From Hyphomicrobiales bacterium (GTDB lineage Bacteria; Pseudomonadota; Alphaproteobacteria; Rhizobiales; Beijerinckiaceae), in the NCBI GenBank assembly GCA_900470095.1, contig UBZM01000002.1:62001-126000 (forward strand): a DNA stretch of 64,000 nt, written 5' to 3'. The position numbers and the translations under genes are program-made. This document shows positions 27,961 through 34,887 of the stretch, in pieces. Position 1 is the stretch's first letter; every line of letters starts with the position of its first letter. The notes under the pieces are model-generated. The model was not told the DNA's origin. It worked only from the letters and a program-made list of their open reading frames with translations, and made no database searches.

Positions 27961-29145
27961 ATGACCTCTCCCCTCAACTCCCTCGACATCGCCAGGCCGC
28001 CCGCGGCGACGCGCGTCGTCGCGGCGATGTCCGGAGGCGTGGACTCGTCCGTGGTGGCAGCCCTGCTCAAGCGCGAAGGCTATGATGTCATCGGCGTGAC
28101 CCTGCAGCTCTACGATCACGGAGCCGCTGTCCATCGGGCCGGGGCCTGCTGCGCGGGGCAGGACATTCATGACGCCCGCCGCGTCGCCGAGACGATCGGC
28201 ATCCCGCATTATGTTCTCGATTATGAGAGCCGCTTCCGCGACGCGGTGATCGAGCGCTTTGCCGAGAGCTATCTCGCCGGCGAGACGCCCATTCCCTGCG
28301 TCGAGTGCAATCGCACCGTCAAGTTCCGCGATCTGCTCGGGCTCGCCCGCGAACTCGGCGCCGATGCGCTTGCGACGGGGCACTATGTCGTCAGCCGGGC
28401 CCTTGGCAACGGCCATCGCGGCCTCTTTCGCGCCGCGGACGAAGCCCGCGACCAGAGCTATTTCCTTTATGCTACGACGCAGGATCAGCTCGACCTGCTG
28501 CGTTTCCCACTCGGCGAGATCGACAAGGCTCAGACTCGCGCCCTTGCCGCCGAGCTCGGCCTCGCCATCGCCGACAAGCCAGACAGCCAGGACATCTGCT
28601 TCGTGCCGAATGGCCGCTATGCCGACGTCATAGAACGGCTGAAGCCGGGTGCTGCGCGCCCCGGCGACATCGTCCATCTCGATGGGCGCGTGCTGGGCCG
28701 CCATGAAGGCGTCCTTCGCTACACTGTCGGACAGCGCAAGGGCCTCGGGATCAGCACGACGGAACCGCTCTATGTTCTGAGGCTCGATGCCGATCAGGCG
28801 CGTGTCATCGTCGGACCGCGCGAGGCGCTCGGCGTGCGTGAAGTCCGGCTGCGCGATCTCAACTGGATCGGCGATGTCGCGCTGGACGCCTTGCCGCCCG
28901 AAGGCCTCGATGTGGCCGTGCGTGTCCGCTCGACCCGCGCCCCGCGCGAAGCGCGGCTGCTGCGTGACGCTTCCGGCCTCTTGATCGTGCTAGCGGGCGA
29001 GGAGGAAGGCGTTTCTCCCGGCCAGGCCTGCGTGATCTACGACCATGCCGGATCCGGTGCTCGTGTCCTTGGTGGCGGCACCATCATCTCGCCTGCGGCC
29101 CAGGCTGCGGCTGCCCGGCTCGAGCTTGCCCTCGCCGCATCGTGA
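27961..29145 (+). CDS. mnmA: tRNA-specific 2-thiouridylase MnmA
   Basis: MnmA thiolates U34 of tRNA-Lys, -Glu and -Gln using ATP and sulfur relayed from cysteine desulfurase. The 394-residue protein has the PP-loop [13 protein letters not shown] at about residues 24-36, the first catalytic Cys in [10 protein letters not shown], the tRNA-contact segment ATGHYV, and the second catalytic Cys in [12 protein letters not shown] beta-barrel C-terminal domain follows ([11 protein letters not shown] onward). The ATG at 27961 is preferred to one at 27946 five codons upstream; both are possible. It is a housekeeping gene between the flagellar cluster and the tRNA. Confidence 0.95.
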   Translation: MTSPLNSLDIARPPAATRVVAAMSGGVDSSVVAALLKREGYDVIGVTLQLYDHGAAVHRAGACCAGQDIHDARRVAETIGIPHYVLDYESRFRDAVIERFAESYLAGETPIPCVECNRTVKFRDLLGLARELGADALATGHYVVSRALGNGHRGLFRAADEARDQSYFLYATTQDQLDLLRFPLGEIDKAQTRALAAELGLAIADKPDSQDICFVPNGRYADVIERLKPGAARPGDIVHLDGRVLGRHEGVLRYTVGQRKGLGISTTEPLYVLRLDADQARVIVGPREALGVREVRLRDLNWIGDVALDALPPEGLDVAVRVRSTRAPREARLLRDASGLLIVLAGEEEGVSPGQACVIYDHAGSGARVLGGGTIISPAAQAAAARLELALAAS

Positions 29146-29197
29146 TTGCGGCTCTACCTCCCCCACCCACGCCACTCCGATCCAGTCGAGCTGCCCT

Positions 29198-29836
29198 ATG
29201 CCTGTGACCTATGACCTCGAAGGCCAGAAGCGGGTCTATGCCACCTGGGCAAAGTTCTACGACAAGGTCTATTTGCGCCTGCTCGCCCGCGCCCAGCGCG
29301 AGGCGGTTGCCGCCGCGTGTGCCTGTGGTCCCGATATTCTCGAAATCGGCGTCGGCACCGGCCTCACGCTGGCCTATTTCACGCCGGACCGCCGTGTGCT
29401 TGGCGCCGACCTCTCGCTCGACATGCTGAAAGTGGCCAACCGCAAGGTCGCCAGCCAGGGGCTGAAGCATGTGAAGGGGCTGATGGTGATGGACGCCTGC
29501 CGCCTTGGCTTCGGCGATGAGCGCTTCGATGCGGTGACCGCGCAGTTCGTCATCACGCTGGTGCCAAACCCGGAACAGGCACTGGATGAAATGGATCGCG
29601 TCCTGAAGCCAGGTGGCGAGATCATCATCTCAAGCCGGCTGGTCGACGACAGTGCGCTGACAGCGCCGCTCTGGGCCGCGCTCGCACCGATCGCCAAGGC
29701 GATCGGCTGGAGCACGGATTTCAAGGTCCGCCGGCTGACGGATTGGGCCGCGCGAACGGGCCGCTACGACACGGTCCATGTCGGCAAGGGCTACTTCAAG
29801 GTCGTCAGACTGAGAAAGCGCCCGGCAAGCGCCTGA
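29198..29836 (+). CDS. Class I SAM methyltransferase, PmtA-like (phosphatidylethanolamine N-methyltransferase type)
   Basis: The 212-residue protein has the SAM-binding motif I ILEIGVGTGLTLAYF at about residue 45, motif II GADLSLDML, the MDACRLGFGDERFDAV segment and the post-motif VLKPGGEIIISSR. The N-terminal KRVYATWAKFYDKVYL and the FVITLVPNPEQALDEMDRV helix resemble the Rhodobacter/UbiE type of phosphatidylethanolamine N-methyltransferase, which makes phosphatidylcholine, a common lipid in Hyphomicrobiales. Ubiquinone-type C-methylation is the alternative. The start at 29198 begins exactly at the conserved region. It lies 52 bases after mnmA on the same strand. Confidence 0.8.
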   Translation: MPVTYDLEGQKRVYATWAKFYDKVYLRLLARAQREAVAAACACGPDILEIGVGTGLTLAYFTPDRRVLGADLSLDMLKVANRKVASQGLKHVKGLMVMDACRLGFGDERFDAVTAQFVITLVPNPEQALDEMDRVLKPGGEIIISSRLVDDSALTAPLWAALAPIAKAIGWSTDFKVRRLTDWAARTGRYDTVHVGKGYFKVVRLRKRPASA

Positions 29837-29873
29837 AGCCCGGCCGGGCGCAATCACTCAGCGAGGCCTGCGC

Positions 29874-30218
29874 TCAGCGAAACTTGCTGGTGGAGACCGG
29901 CGCGCTCGCCGCTTGCGGCGCAAAGCCGAAGCAGCCCTTCTGCACCATATTCGGATCGTTCTGCTCAGCCATCCTCTGACAGAAGGTCAGACGCGTGCAG
30001 TAATCGGCGGCAATCCCCATGCCCGAGCCGAGCACACCGAACTGGGTCTTGTAGGAGCAGGATTGCTGCCAGGGTTCGGCAGCCTGCACCGCGGCGGGAG
30101 CCATCATCACGAAGGGCGCCGTCACCAGAGATACGGCTGCCGCGCCAGGGAGCAGGCTCCTTCGGGCGAACAGCCTCAAACTCATCGAGAAGCTGGACTG
30201 TTGTACGAGCGAGCTCAT
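29874..30218 (-). CDS. Small exported cysteine-containing protein of unknown function
   Basis: A 114-residue protein with a long basic-hydrophobic leader (LRLFARRSLLPG then AAAVSLVTAPFVMMAPAAVQA-AE), so it is probably periplasmic. The mature part (about 65 residues) has four Cys (QQSCSYK, DYCTRLTFC, KGCFGF) that could form two disulfides. The ATG at 30218 has AGGAG about nine bases upstream; a second ATG 11 codons later would give a tighter signal peptide. No family was recognised. It is convergent with the PmtA-like gene. Confidence 0.65.
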   Translation of the reverse strand: MSSLVQQSSFSMSLRLFARRSLLPGAAAVSLVTAPFVMMAPAAVQAAEPWQQSCSYKTQFGVLGSGMGIAADYCTRLTFCQRMAEQNDPNMVQKGCFGFAPQAASAPVSTSKFR

Positions 30219-30461
30219 TTGCGAGGACTCCTGGATCATGGCCTCGCGAGCAACAGCGCCCTGACCCGCCGGCAGCAACATGCTGCCTCGGCCTGCGATG
30301 ACCAACATTTGTGCCCCTCTCCCGTCAGTTAGGCACGCTCGAACCGGGATCAAGCATCCTGCCATTGCAGGAATGCATGGCAGCCCCTGAGCAATTGCCA
30401 TACCCGCCCGGGGAAGGCCGCTCGCATCGGCATAAAGGATGTGAAGCATTCACCAGCAGGC

Positions 30462-30491
30462 TTGACGGCTCCCTGCTGTGCCCCCTATATC
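30462..30491 (+). promoter_or_regulatory. Sigma-70-type promoter of tRNA-Met
   Basis: TTGACG (30462-30467) and TATATC (30486-30491) are separated by 18 bases, placing a start about 35 bases upstream of the tRNA. The interval 30219-30461 before it, leading back to the small exported protein gene, shows no other recognisable feature. Confidence 0.65.
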
Positions 30492-30533
30492 CGCGCCATC
30501 GCAAGCCACCGGCGCCGCTGTCGCCGGTCTTGG

Positions 30534-30610
30534 GGCGGGGTAGCTCAGCTGGTTAGAGCAGCGGAATCATAATCCGCGTGTCGGGGGTTCGAGTCCCTCT
30601 CCCGCTACCA
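30534..30610 (+). tRNA. tRNA-Met (CAT anticodon, elongator type)
   Basis: A 77-base cloverleaf ending in an encoded CCA. The acceptor stem GGCGGGG pairs with TCCCGCT (two G.U pairs), the D-arm is TAGCTCAGCTGGTTAGAG, the anticodon arm GCGGA-ATCATAA-TCCGC carries CAT, and the T-arm holds GGTTCGAGTCC. The first base pair is G.U rather than unpaired C-A, so this is not the initiator; a lysidine-modified tRNA-Ile(CAT) is less likely but not excluded by sequence alone. Its last 14 bases are repeated at 33736-33749, marking it as an integration site. Confidence 0.95.
30597..30610 (+). repeat. attL-like 14-base direct repeat (tRNA-Met 3' end)
   Basis: CTCTCCCGCTACCA, the 3' end of the tRNA, occurs again in the same orientation at 33736-33749. 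The repeat ends exactly with the CCA of the tRNA, the usual pattern for islands using a tRNA 3' end. Confidence 0.75.
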
Positions 30611-30761
30611 ACTCCTCGATAAGTCATTGTTATTATTGAATAAAATGACTTTTTCGAGTGAATTGCACGTGACATCGAGATCGTTCATGCCATTGTTTTT
30701 GTTATATTTTTCAACGCTCTCAATTTAGAACGCACGCTGCTTTAGCGCGAGCCTAGACTGT

Positions 30762-31499
30762 CTAAGGCGGCGTTTCAGCAAGGTCGAGAACGGCCACCTC
30801 CGGGATCAGCACGCGAACGTCGCCGATCCACTCTTCTACGAACATGACGAGCATCAGCGCGCAGTGAAGGACCTCGACGTTGAGCGCGGCGTTCTGCTCG
30901 GAAGAAAATGTGACTGTGCCATTAGCCCGATCCAGATCCCCGAACATAAAGAAGCCGCCGGCACTGTTGGGGTGGCAGATCTCTGAAAGGATCTCGTACT
31001 GCTCTTTCGCCATTTTCTGCAGCTCGCTGGTTTTCGCGAGCTTCTCCAGGACGGTGACGATGTTCATCGCCTTGGCCGCCGGAAATTCGGATAAGCGAGA
31101 TGGATCCCGCGTAGCCATGAGCCAAGTGAATGCGAGCCGGTCAATCTCGTGGATATTGCGATCGGCAACTGCTTTCTGCAACTGCTCGCGGACGAACCCC
31201 AAGACCGCTAGCGTTTCGATCAGCGCGCGAACTGCTAATGCCGAACCGAGAGGCGATTTTGCGTTCATGGACAGCGCAGCGCCGTCGCATAGGGCTACGA
31301 TCCGGTGCAGCAGAGCTGCGATCAGCGATTTCACTTTCCAGGCGACCTTCGAAAGTGAGAGATCGTCGTCAATAGCGCTGACCTTAATAGGCCGGAGATC
31401 CGCTAGTCGCTGCACAGAGGCGTTCAGTTGACGCCGAAGTTCTTGATCCCTGGGCGAGAGCTCATCAGCGATCATCCAAGGCGTAGGGCTGCTCAGCAT
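30762..31499 (-). CDS. Island protein of unknown function, mostly helical
   Basis: A 245-residue soluble protein without a recognised family. It is predicted to be largely alpha-helical, with a conserved-looking core: LIAALLHRIVALCDGAAL, AVRALIETLAVLGFVREQL, YEILSEICHPNSAGGFFMFGD, and a hydrophobic ALMLVMFVEEWIGDV helix near the C-terminus. An Arg-x4-E ... Y-x5-E-x2-HPN arrangement recalls HEPN-like or DUF5677-type proteins of defence islands, but this is a weak pattern match. The ATG at 31499 overlaps the end of the adenine methyltransferase relic by seven bases, so it was probably the downstream gene of that methylase operon. The 151-base stretch between it and the tRNA is AT-rich and empty. 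Confidence 0.7.
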   Translation of the reverse strand: MLSSPTPWMIADELSPRDQELRRQLNASVQRLADLRPIKVSAIDDDLSLSKVAWKVKSLIAALLHRIVALCDGAALSMNAKSPLGSALAVRALIETLAVLGFVREQLQKAVADRNIHEIDRLAFTWLMATRDPSRLSEFPAAKAMNIVTVLEKLAKTSELQKMAKEQYEILSEICHPNSAGGFFMFGDLDRANGTVTFSSEQNAALNVEVLHCALMLVMFVEEWIGDVRVLIPEVAVLDLAETPP

Positions 31500-31716
31500 A
31501 TGCGCGATCCGGTGATGACGACCTCACACACCCGCTTGCTGTGTCCGCCACCGTCGGCCTGATAGCTTAGTTCGACCGTCTCGATCTTCGCCTAGGCGAA
31601 CAGCTCGCGCACCTCGGGCACGTCGTTCAACGACAAGATGAAGCGGCCTTGAAGGCGCTGTAAAGCGGCTCCCAGCTTATCGAACTGTTCGCAGCCGAAT
31701 GATCCACGTCAATGTA
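31493..31716 (-). pseudogene. Relic of a D12-class DNA adenine methyltransferase (Dam-like), C-terminal fragment with amber codon
   Basis: Reading the minus strand from 31716 gives about 74 codons whose wording matches the C-terminal part of D12-class adenine methyltransferases: FDKLGAALQRLQGRFILSLN, DVPEVRELFA, then a TAG at 31592-31594, then IETVELSYQADGGG and VCEVVITGS before a TGA at 31493-31495. The N-terminal SAM-binding and DPPY parts are missing, and the frame is broken by the amber codon where the family has a Gly-Phe-type residue. It is too short and interrupted to be an open frame, hence easily overlooked. The recognition sequence of the lost enzyme cannot be inferred with certainty; GATC is typical of D12/Dam. 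Confidence 0.75.
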
Positions 31717-31808
31717 ATGGCTCAGGCGAACTTTGGCTCACGGAGGTGGCTGCTGAAAGGCTCAGGGGGTGGCCACTGGAACTTCTGATCTCGATTGTTA
31801 CGGGCCCA

Positions 31809-32141
31809 TTATCGATCGAGAGCATGCCGCGAATAAACTTCTGCAGTATCCACCAGCAGCAACAGCATCGGCTCGGAAAGCCCAGCTGCGAATGAGCTGA
31901 GGCGCGACTTCAAAAGATCCGTCTTGGAAGCCTTGTCGGGCCGCCCAGAGCGAAGAAGCTCATCCACTGTAGATTGAAGGACTTCGGCGATTTTTAGCAG
32001 CGTCGTCAGATCGGGCTCGCGATCTCCAGTGACGTAGAAACCGTATCTGCGCTCGCTTAGTCCAGCCAATCGCGCGACGCTTGCATCCGAGAGGCCAAGT
32101 TCGCGGGCTCTAATGCGAAGGTTTTTTCCGAACTGTTCCAT
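31809..32141 (-). CDS. XRE-family HTH regulator of the island
   Basis: A 110-residue protein whose first 65 residues form an XRE-type helix-turn-helix (NLRIRARELGLSDASVARLA, RRYGFYVTGDREPDLTTLLK, LQSTVDELL). The rest is a short helical extension ending SLLLLVDTAEVY-like (MLLLLVDTAEVYSR), possibly for dimerisation. Small XRE proteins of this kind commonly control restriction-modification or other island genes. It is transcribed on the same strand as the methylase relic and the DpnI-like gene. The 92-base gap to the relic contains repeated GGCTCA motifs. Confidence 0.82.
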   Translation of the reverse strand: MEQFGKNLRIRARELGLSDASVARLAGLSERRYGFYVTGDREPDLTTLLKIAEVLQSTVDELLRSGRPDKASKTDLLKSRLSSFAAGLSEPMLLLLVDTAEVYSRHALDR

Positions 32142-32389
32142 GAGAACATTTCGTGCAGACAGAGCCTACGAGCCCATGTAATTTATGTTCTGTCACTACA
32201 GCACATTCTGATCGTATACGATGTCGTACTCGAAGGCATTAAGCCCCCCTCGACCAAGAACGCTCCTCTCGCAGATGAAAGCCCGCGAAGCGCCTTTAGC
32301 GCAGGCCGACGCCGCGCGGAAGCAGCGGAAAGAGCGCGACAAAAGCGAGCCAGCCCTACGCCGGGCAAATCGCGAGGAAAGGACTGCAA

Positions 32390-32584
32390 ATGGCTTCTGG
32401 AAAAAAATTGCCCGATCTGTCCGACGCGGAAGAGGCCGAAATCCAACGGCAGATCGCAGCAGATCCGGACGATGCCGAAGCGACAGACGAAGAGCTTGCA
32501 AAGCGCAAGCCCTTCGCAGAGGCACTACCGGAACTAGCGGCGATGATCACGCGCACTCGTAGGGCGACTAACCGCAAAGGCTAG
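32390..32584 (+). CDS. BrnA/DUF4415-like small protein lacking the DNA-binding tail
   Basis: A 64-residue acidic-then-basic protein. DAEEAEIQRQIAADPDDAE, TDEELAKRKPFAEALPEL follows the N-terminal wording of BrnA/DUF4415 antitoxins (EEE-x-x-IQ-x-x-I-A-x-DPD...TDEE-x-A). The ribbon-helix-helix end of those antitoxins is absent; the protein stops after ITRTRRATNRKG. GAAAGGAC lies six bases before the ATG, supporting translation. No BrnT-like toxin was found on either side, so this is either an orphan, a truncated copy or a related stand-alone protein. Confidence 0.55.
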   Translation: MASGKKLPDLSDAEEAEIQRQIAADPDDAEATDEELAKRKPFAEALPELAAMITRTRRATNRKG

Positions 32585-32647
32585 CTAACCCTTTTTGGCG
32601 TTCATTCGGGCATAAGCGAGAGCCAACGCGATGTGATGTCCGCGAAA

Positions 32648-33100
32648 CTATCTAAGCCGTACTAACGCCGCGCGCACGGGTTCCAGATTGTAGATGAACC
32701 CCGTCCAGCCCGCGCGGCGTGCAGTCTCTGACAGCGGTTTTCTAGGTACGAACATCTCCGCCCGTTGCAGGTCGGCAGCAAGATAGTAGATGGCGTGTGC
32801 TGCCATATCTTTTGTGGCGAGCACGAGGAAAAGGGGAAAATAAATGCCCGAACTCATCCGCTCCTGCTGAGGGCCCCACGCAGCTCCTAAGACCGTCTTT
32901 GGCAGCTGGTCGATATCTCTGACCGTTGAGGCCTTCACCTGTCCGAGGTAGCCGCAGAAGTCGCATATCACGTCCGCGCACTTAAAATTGGGCGGAAGCC
33001 GGACGAGTGTCTTAGGTGGGCGCTTACAACGCGGACAAGAACACTCCCGGACCACACGATCCTCTCCAAAAGTTCCTAGTACCTGCCGAGCAGTAGCCAT
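32648..33100 (-). CDS. DpnI-family methyl-directed nuclease (catalytic domain only, Glu-to-Gln active site)
   Basis: The 150-residue protein aligns by eye with the catalytic domain of DpnI, which cuts Gm6ATC DNA. A CPRC (residues 22-25) and a DFC pair (C46, C49) form the zinc site. The PD-(D/E)XK residues fall as D43-x10-Q54-x-K56, the same spacing as DpnI D53/E64/K66 (numbers recalled), but Gln replaces Glu. Near the end RKPLSETARRAGWTG closely parallels the DpnI RKPL-x-x-TARRAGW-x-G segment. The winged-helix domain of the 254-residue DpnI is absent. QxK active sites occur in Mrr-type nucleases, so activity is possible. The ATG at 33100 was chosen; the frame stays open to 33556 without recognisable sequence. 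Confidence 0.85.
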   Translation of the reverse strand: MATARQVLGTFGEDRVVRECSCPRCKRPPKTLVRLPPNFKCADVICDFCGYLGQVKASTVRDIDQLPKTVLGAAWGPQQERMSSGIYFPLFLVLATKDMAAHAIYYLAADLQRAEMFVPRKPLSETARRAGWTGFIYNLEPVRAALVRLR

Positions 33101-33389
33101 TGGTATCGTCCATCCGTCGCCCATCAACCGACAGACGGCACTGTGACGCCTACGTCTGAAGAAACTGGCCTGCCTCTTAGGCATGAACGGTTCTAAGCTG
33201 ATCAGCGCGGTAGTCGTGCTCTCGGAAGGTTCGGCGCCGCGGCAGGCGACGTTAGTAAGACCGAGCAGGCGAGCTCGGCGGCGTAGGCCCTCCCGAACGA
33301 TCCTATGCGAACCATTTGTGCAGATACCGAGCGCCAGATCATGTATGTTTCGTACTTGATTTCGAGCACACTTTGATCGCCACAGGTAA

Positions 33390-33578
33390 ATGCCAAAGCG
33401 CATTAAGGGCCAACGACCCCAACCGGGCGGCGTCCCACCAGCCCATGCAGGCTTAAGCCCAGCGATGCTGGCTTTTGTCCGCGCATTGGCGAAGGCAGAC
33501 GCTTGCCGCGATAATCGGAACCAGCAACAGGGCCGGAAGAGGAAACGCGTTCTCAATCGCCGCCGAACCTCGGCTTGA
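33390..33578 (+). CDS. Small basic island protein, unknown
   Basis: A possible 62-residue basic protein: a Pro/Gly-rich start (KRIKGQRPQPGG), a short helix (PAMLAFVRALAKADACRDN) and an Arg/Lys-rich tail. The helix wording is like small proteins often encoded beside mobile-element genes. CAGG lies six bases before the ATG. The interval 33101-33389 before it holds no gene that can be supported on either strand. The call rests on weak evidence. Confidence 0.35.
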   Translation: MPKRIKGQRPQPGGVPPAHAGLSPAMLAFVRALAKADACRDNRNQQQGRKRKRVLNRRRTSA

Positions 33579-34090
33579 AGGGGTTCAGCTAGCGCAGTTC
33601 CCCACCTGGCTGACTTTTCCTAGGTCTATTTTACGCGGCAAATCGGCCGAATAAAACGACATCCCCGGCAGCTCCGAACGAAAATAACCTATTGATATTA
33701 CTAAGCTTAGATACGTGGGGGTAATGTGCGGAACGCTCTCCCGCTACCATCCCAAAGGCATACTCCATTGGGATAGGCGGCTTCGCTCCGCGGAGCAGCT
33801 CACTCAGGTCGCATTCAATCGAATCTCCGGGCTTTCGCCGGCCGCCGCCGAGTGAGCGGCTACCGTTGCGATCAAGTCGCGTAGCACCGTCCAACGGCTC
33901 GATCGCCGCCAGATTGTAGTTCTTCGCTGTCGACGGCAGGCGTGATCCTTCGTTAACCACTCCCTGCAACGCTTGCTTGTCCACGAACTGTCATGACAGT
34001 CTGCCATTGACGCGACGATGCCTGAAATAGCGTCCCGGCCACCACGCCAACGACGCACGCCACATCGGTGTTCACCGGAGGGTTGGGCCA
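33579..34090. other. Island right end and flanking sequence without a supported gene
   Basis: This stretch contains the 14-base tRNA repeat at 33736-33749. A 117-codon minus-strand frame (33631-33984) runs across that repeat; it has no recognised motif, no clear ribosome binding site and crosses the presumed island boundary, so it is not called as a gene. Local base composition is lower in GC than the flanking glycan and flagellar regions near 33600-33730. Confidence 0.4.
33736..33749 (+). repeat. attR-like 14-base direct repeat of the tRNA-Met 3' end
   Basis: CTCTCCCGCTACCA repeats tRNA-Met bases 30597-30610 exactly and in the same orientation; the flanking bases on both sides differ, so the identity is exactly 14 bases. 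It bounds a segment of about 3.15 kb whose gene content differs from the surroundings. Confidence 0.75.
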
Positions 34091-34609
34091 TTGACTGCGG
34101 GAAACTGGATTGCCTTGAGCGGACTCGTGATCGCTGCCGCTTCGCTGTCACTATCGATCCGGATGAGGAGACAATATCGGAGGCTCCTCGACGAGGTCGC
34201 GGAACGAGAGCGATCGGTTCGTGCCTGGGTCTTTCGCATCGCACAGGTTGATGAGGCCTCGGCGCCACTTCAGCGCTGCACGCTCTCGTTGAAGCATCCG
34301 CTCCTCGGGGGCGCATGCGAACTGAATGCCGTGGAGATAGAGACCAGCAGCGCATTGCGGGCTGACCTGTCACATTCGGGCCATTGTACGTCGTTCACGA
34401 CGGGGGGCGTGCGGCGCCTGAATCCTCCCATCCGTCTTGGCAGTGAGACCGTTCAGGTGAACCTCGCCCTTCATCTCCTCAAGCCTGAGCAGGTGGAGGC
34501 GCGGGTGGTCTTCAAGGGCCTGCGTCTCGACGCTGAACGGACCCCGATTCAATGCGCAATCCCACTCCGGCCCGAAGAGTACCGGCCAGGTTTGGCGGCC
34601 CCGGTGTAG
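34091..34609 (+). CDS. Single-pass membrane protein of unknown function
   Basis: A 172-residue protein: a membrane helix at about residues 4-24 (NWIALSGLVIAAASLSLSI), a basic juxtamembrane stretch (RMRRQYRRLLDEVAERERS) and a soluble, probably beta-rich part of about 130 residues on the cytoplasmic side by the positive-inside rule. The start is a TTG with GGAGG about nine bases upstream; no ATG or GTG is near. No family was recognised. It lies just outside the right boundary of the island and upstream of the glycan locus. The 278 bases after it show nothing recognisable besides presumably the promoter of the glycan genes. Confidence 0.6.
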   Translation: MTAGNWIALSGLVIAAASLSLSIRMRRQYRRLLDEVAERERSVRAWVFRIAQVDEASAPLQRCTLSLKHPLLGGACELNAVEIETSSALRADLSHSGHCTSFTTGGVRRLNPPIRLGSETVQVNLALHLLKPEQVEARVVFKGLRLDAERTPIQCAIPLRPEEYRPGLAAPV

Positions 34610-34887
34610 AGACGGCCCAGAGCCCTCCAGAGGAGGCGTCGGACTATCCCGATTTGCCAGCGCCTGGATTGCGACCGACATCTGGTTAAGGAAGGCCCCC
34701 GGCGAAGCACGGGGAATACGTGGGCAACTTATGGGGCCAAGGCGTTTGCCAGGCCATTGAAAACAGCCCGTGTTTGCAGCCTCCTTCCGAGTCCGCCCAT
34801 TAGACTGTTCGGCGATACCGAATCGGGTATGCTTTTTCGAGCACTGCGCTCTCCCGCGACCAACGATAACGATCTGGCGCCCATTCC

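Noticed and set aside
32221..32562. A 113-codon plus-strand frame in the island
   Set aside because: No ribosome binding site, no motif, extremely Arg-rich second half, and it overlaps the better supported BrnA-like gene at 32390 in another frame.
32390..32584. A BrnT-BrnA toxin-antitoxin pair
   Set aside because: Only an antitoxin-like N-terminal segment is present; no BrnT-like frame was found on either side.
33101..33556. N-terminal extension of the DpnI-like gene to 33556
   Set aside because: The extra 152 residues have no recognisable sequence and DpnI-family proteins start shortly before the first CxxC, so the ATG at 33100 was used.
33631..33984. A 117-codon minus-strand frame across the attR repeat
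   Set aside because: No motif or ribosome binding site was visible and it crosses the presumed island boundary; reported only as part of an unannotated stretch.
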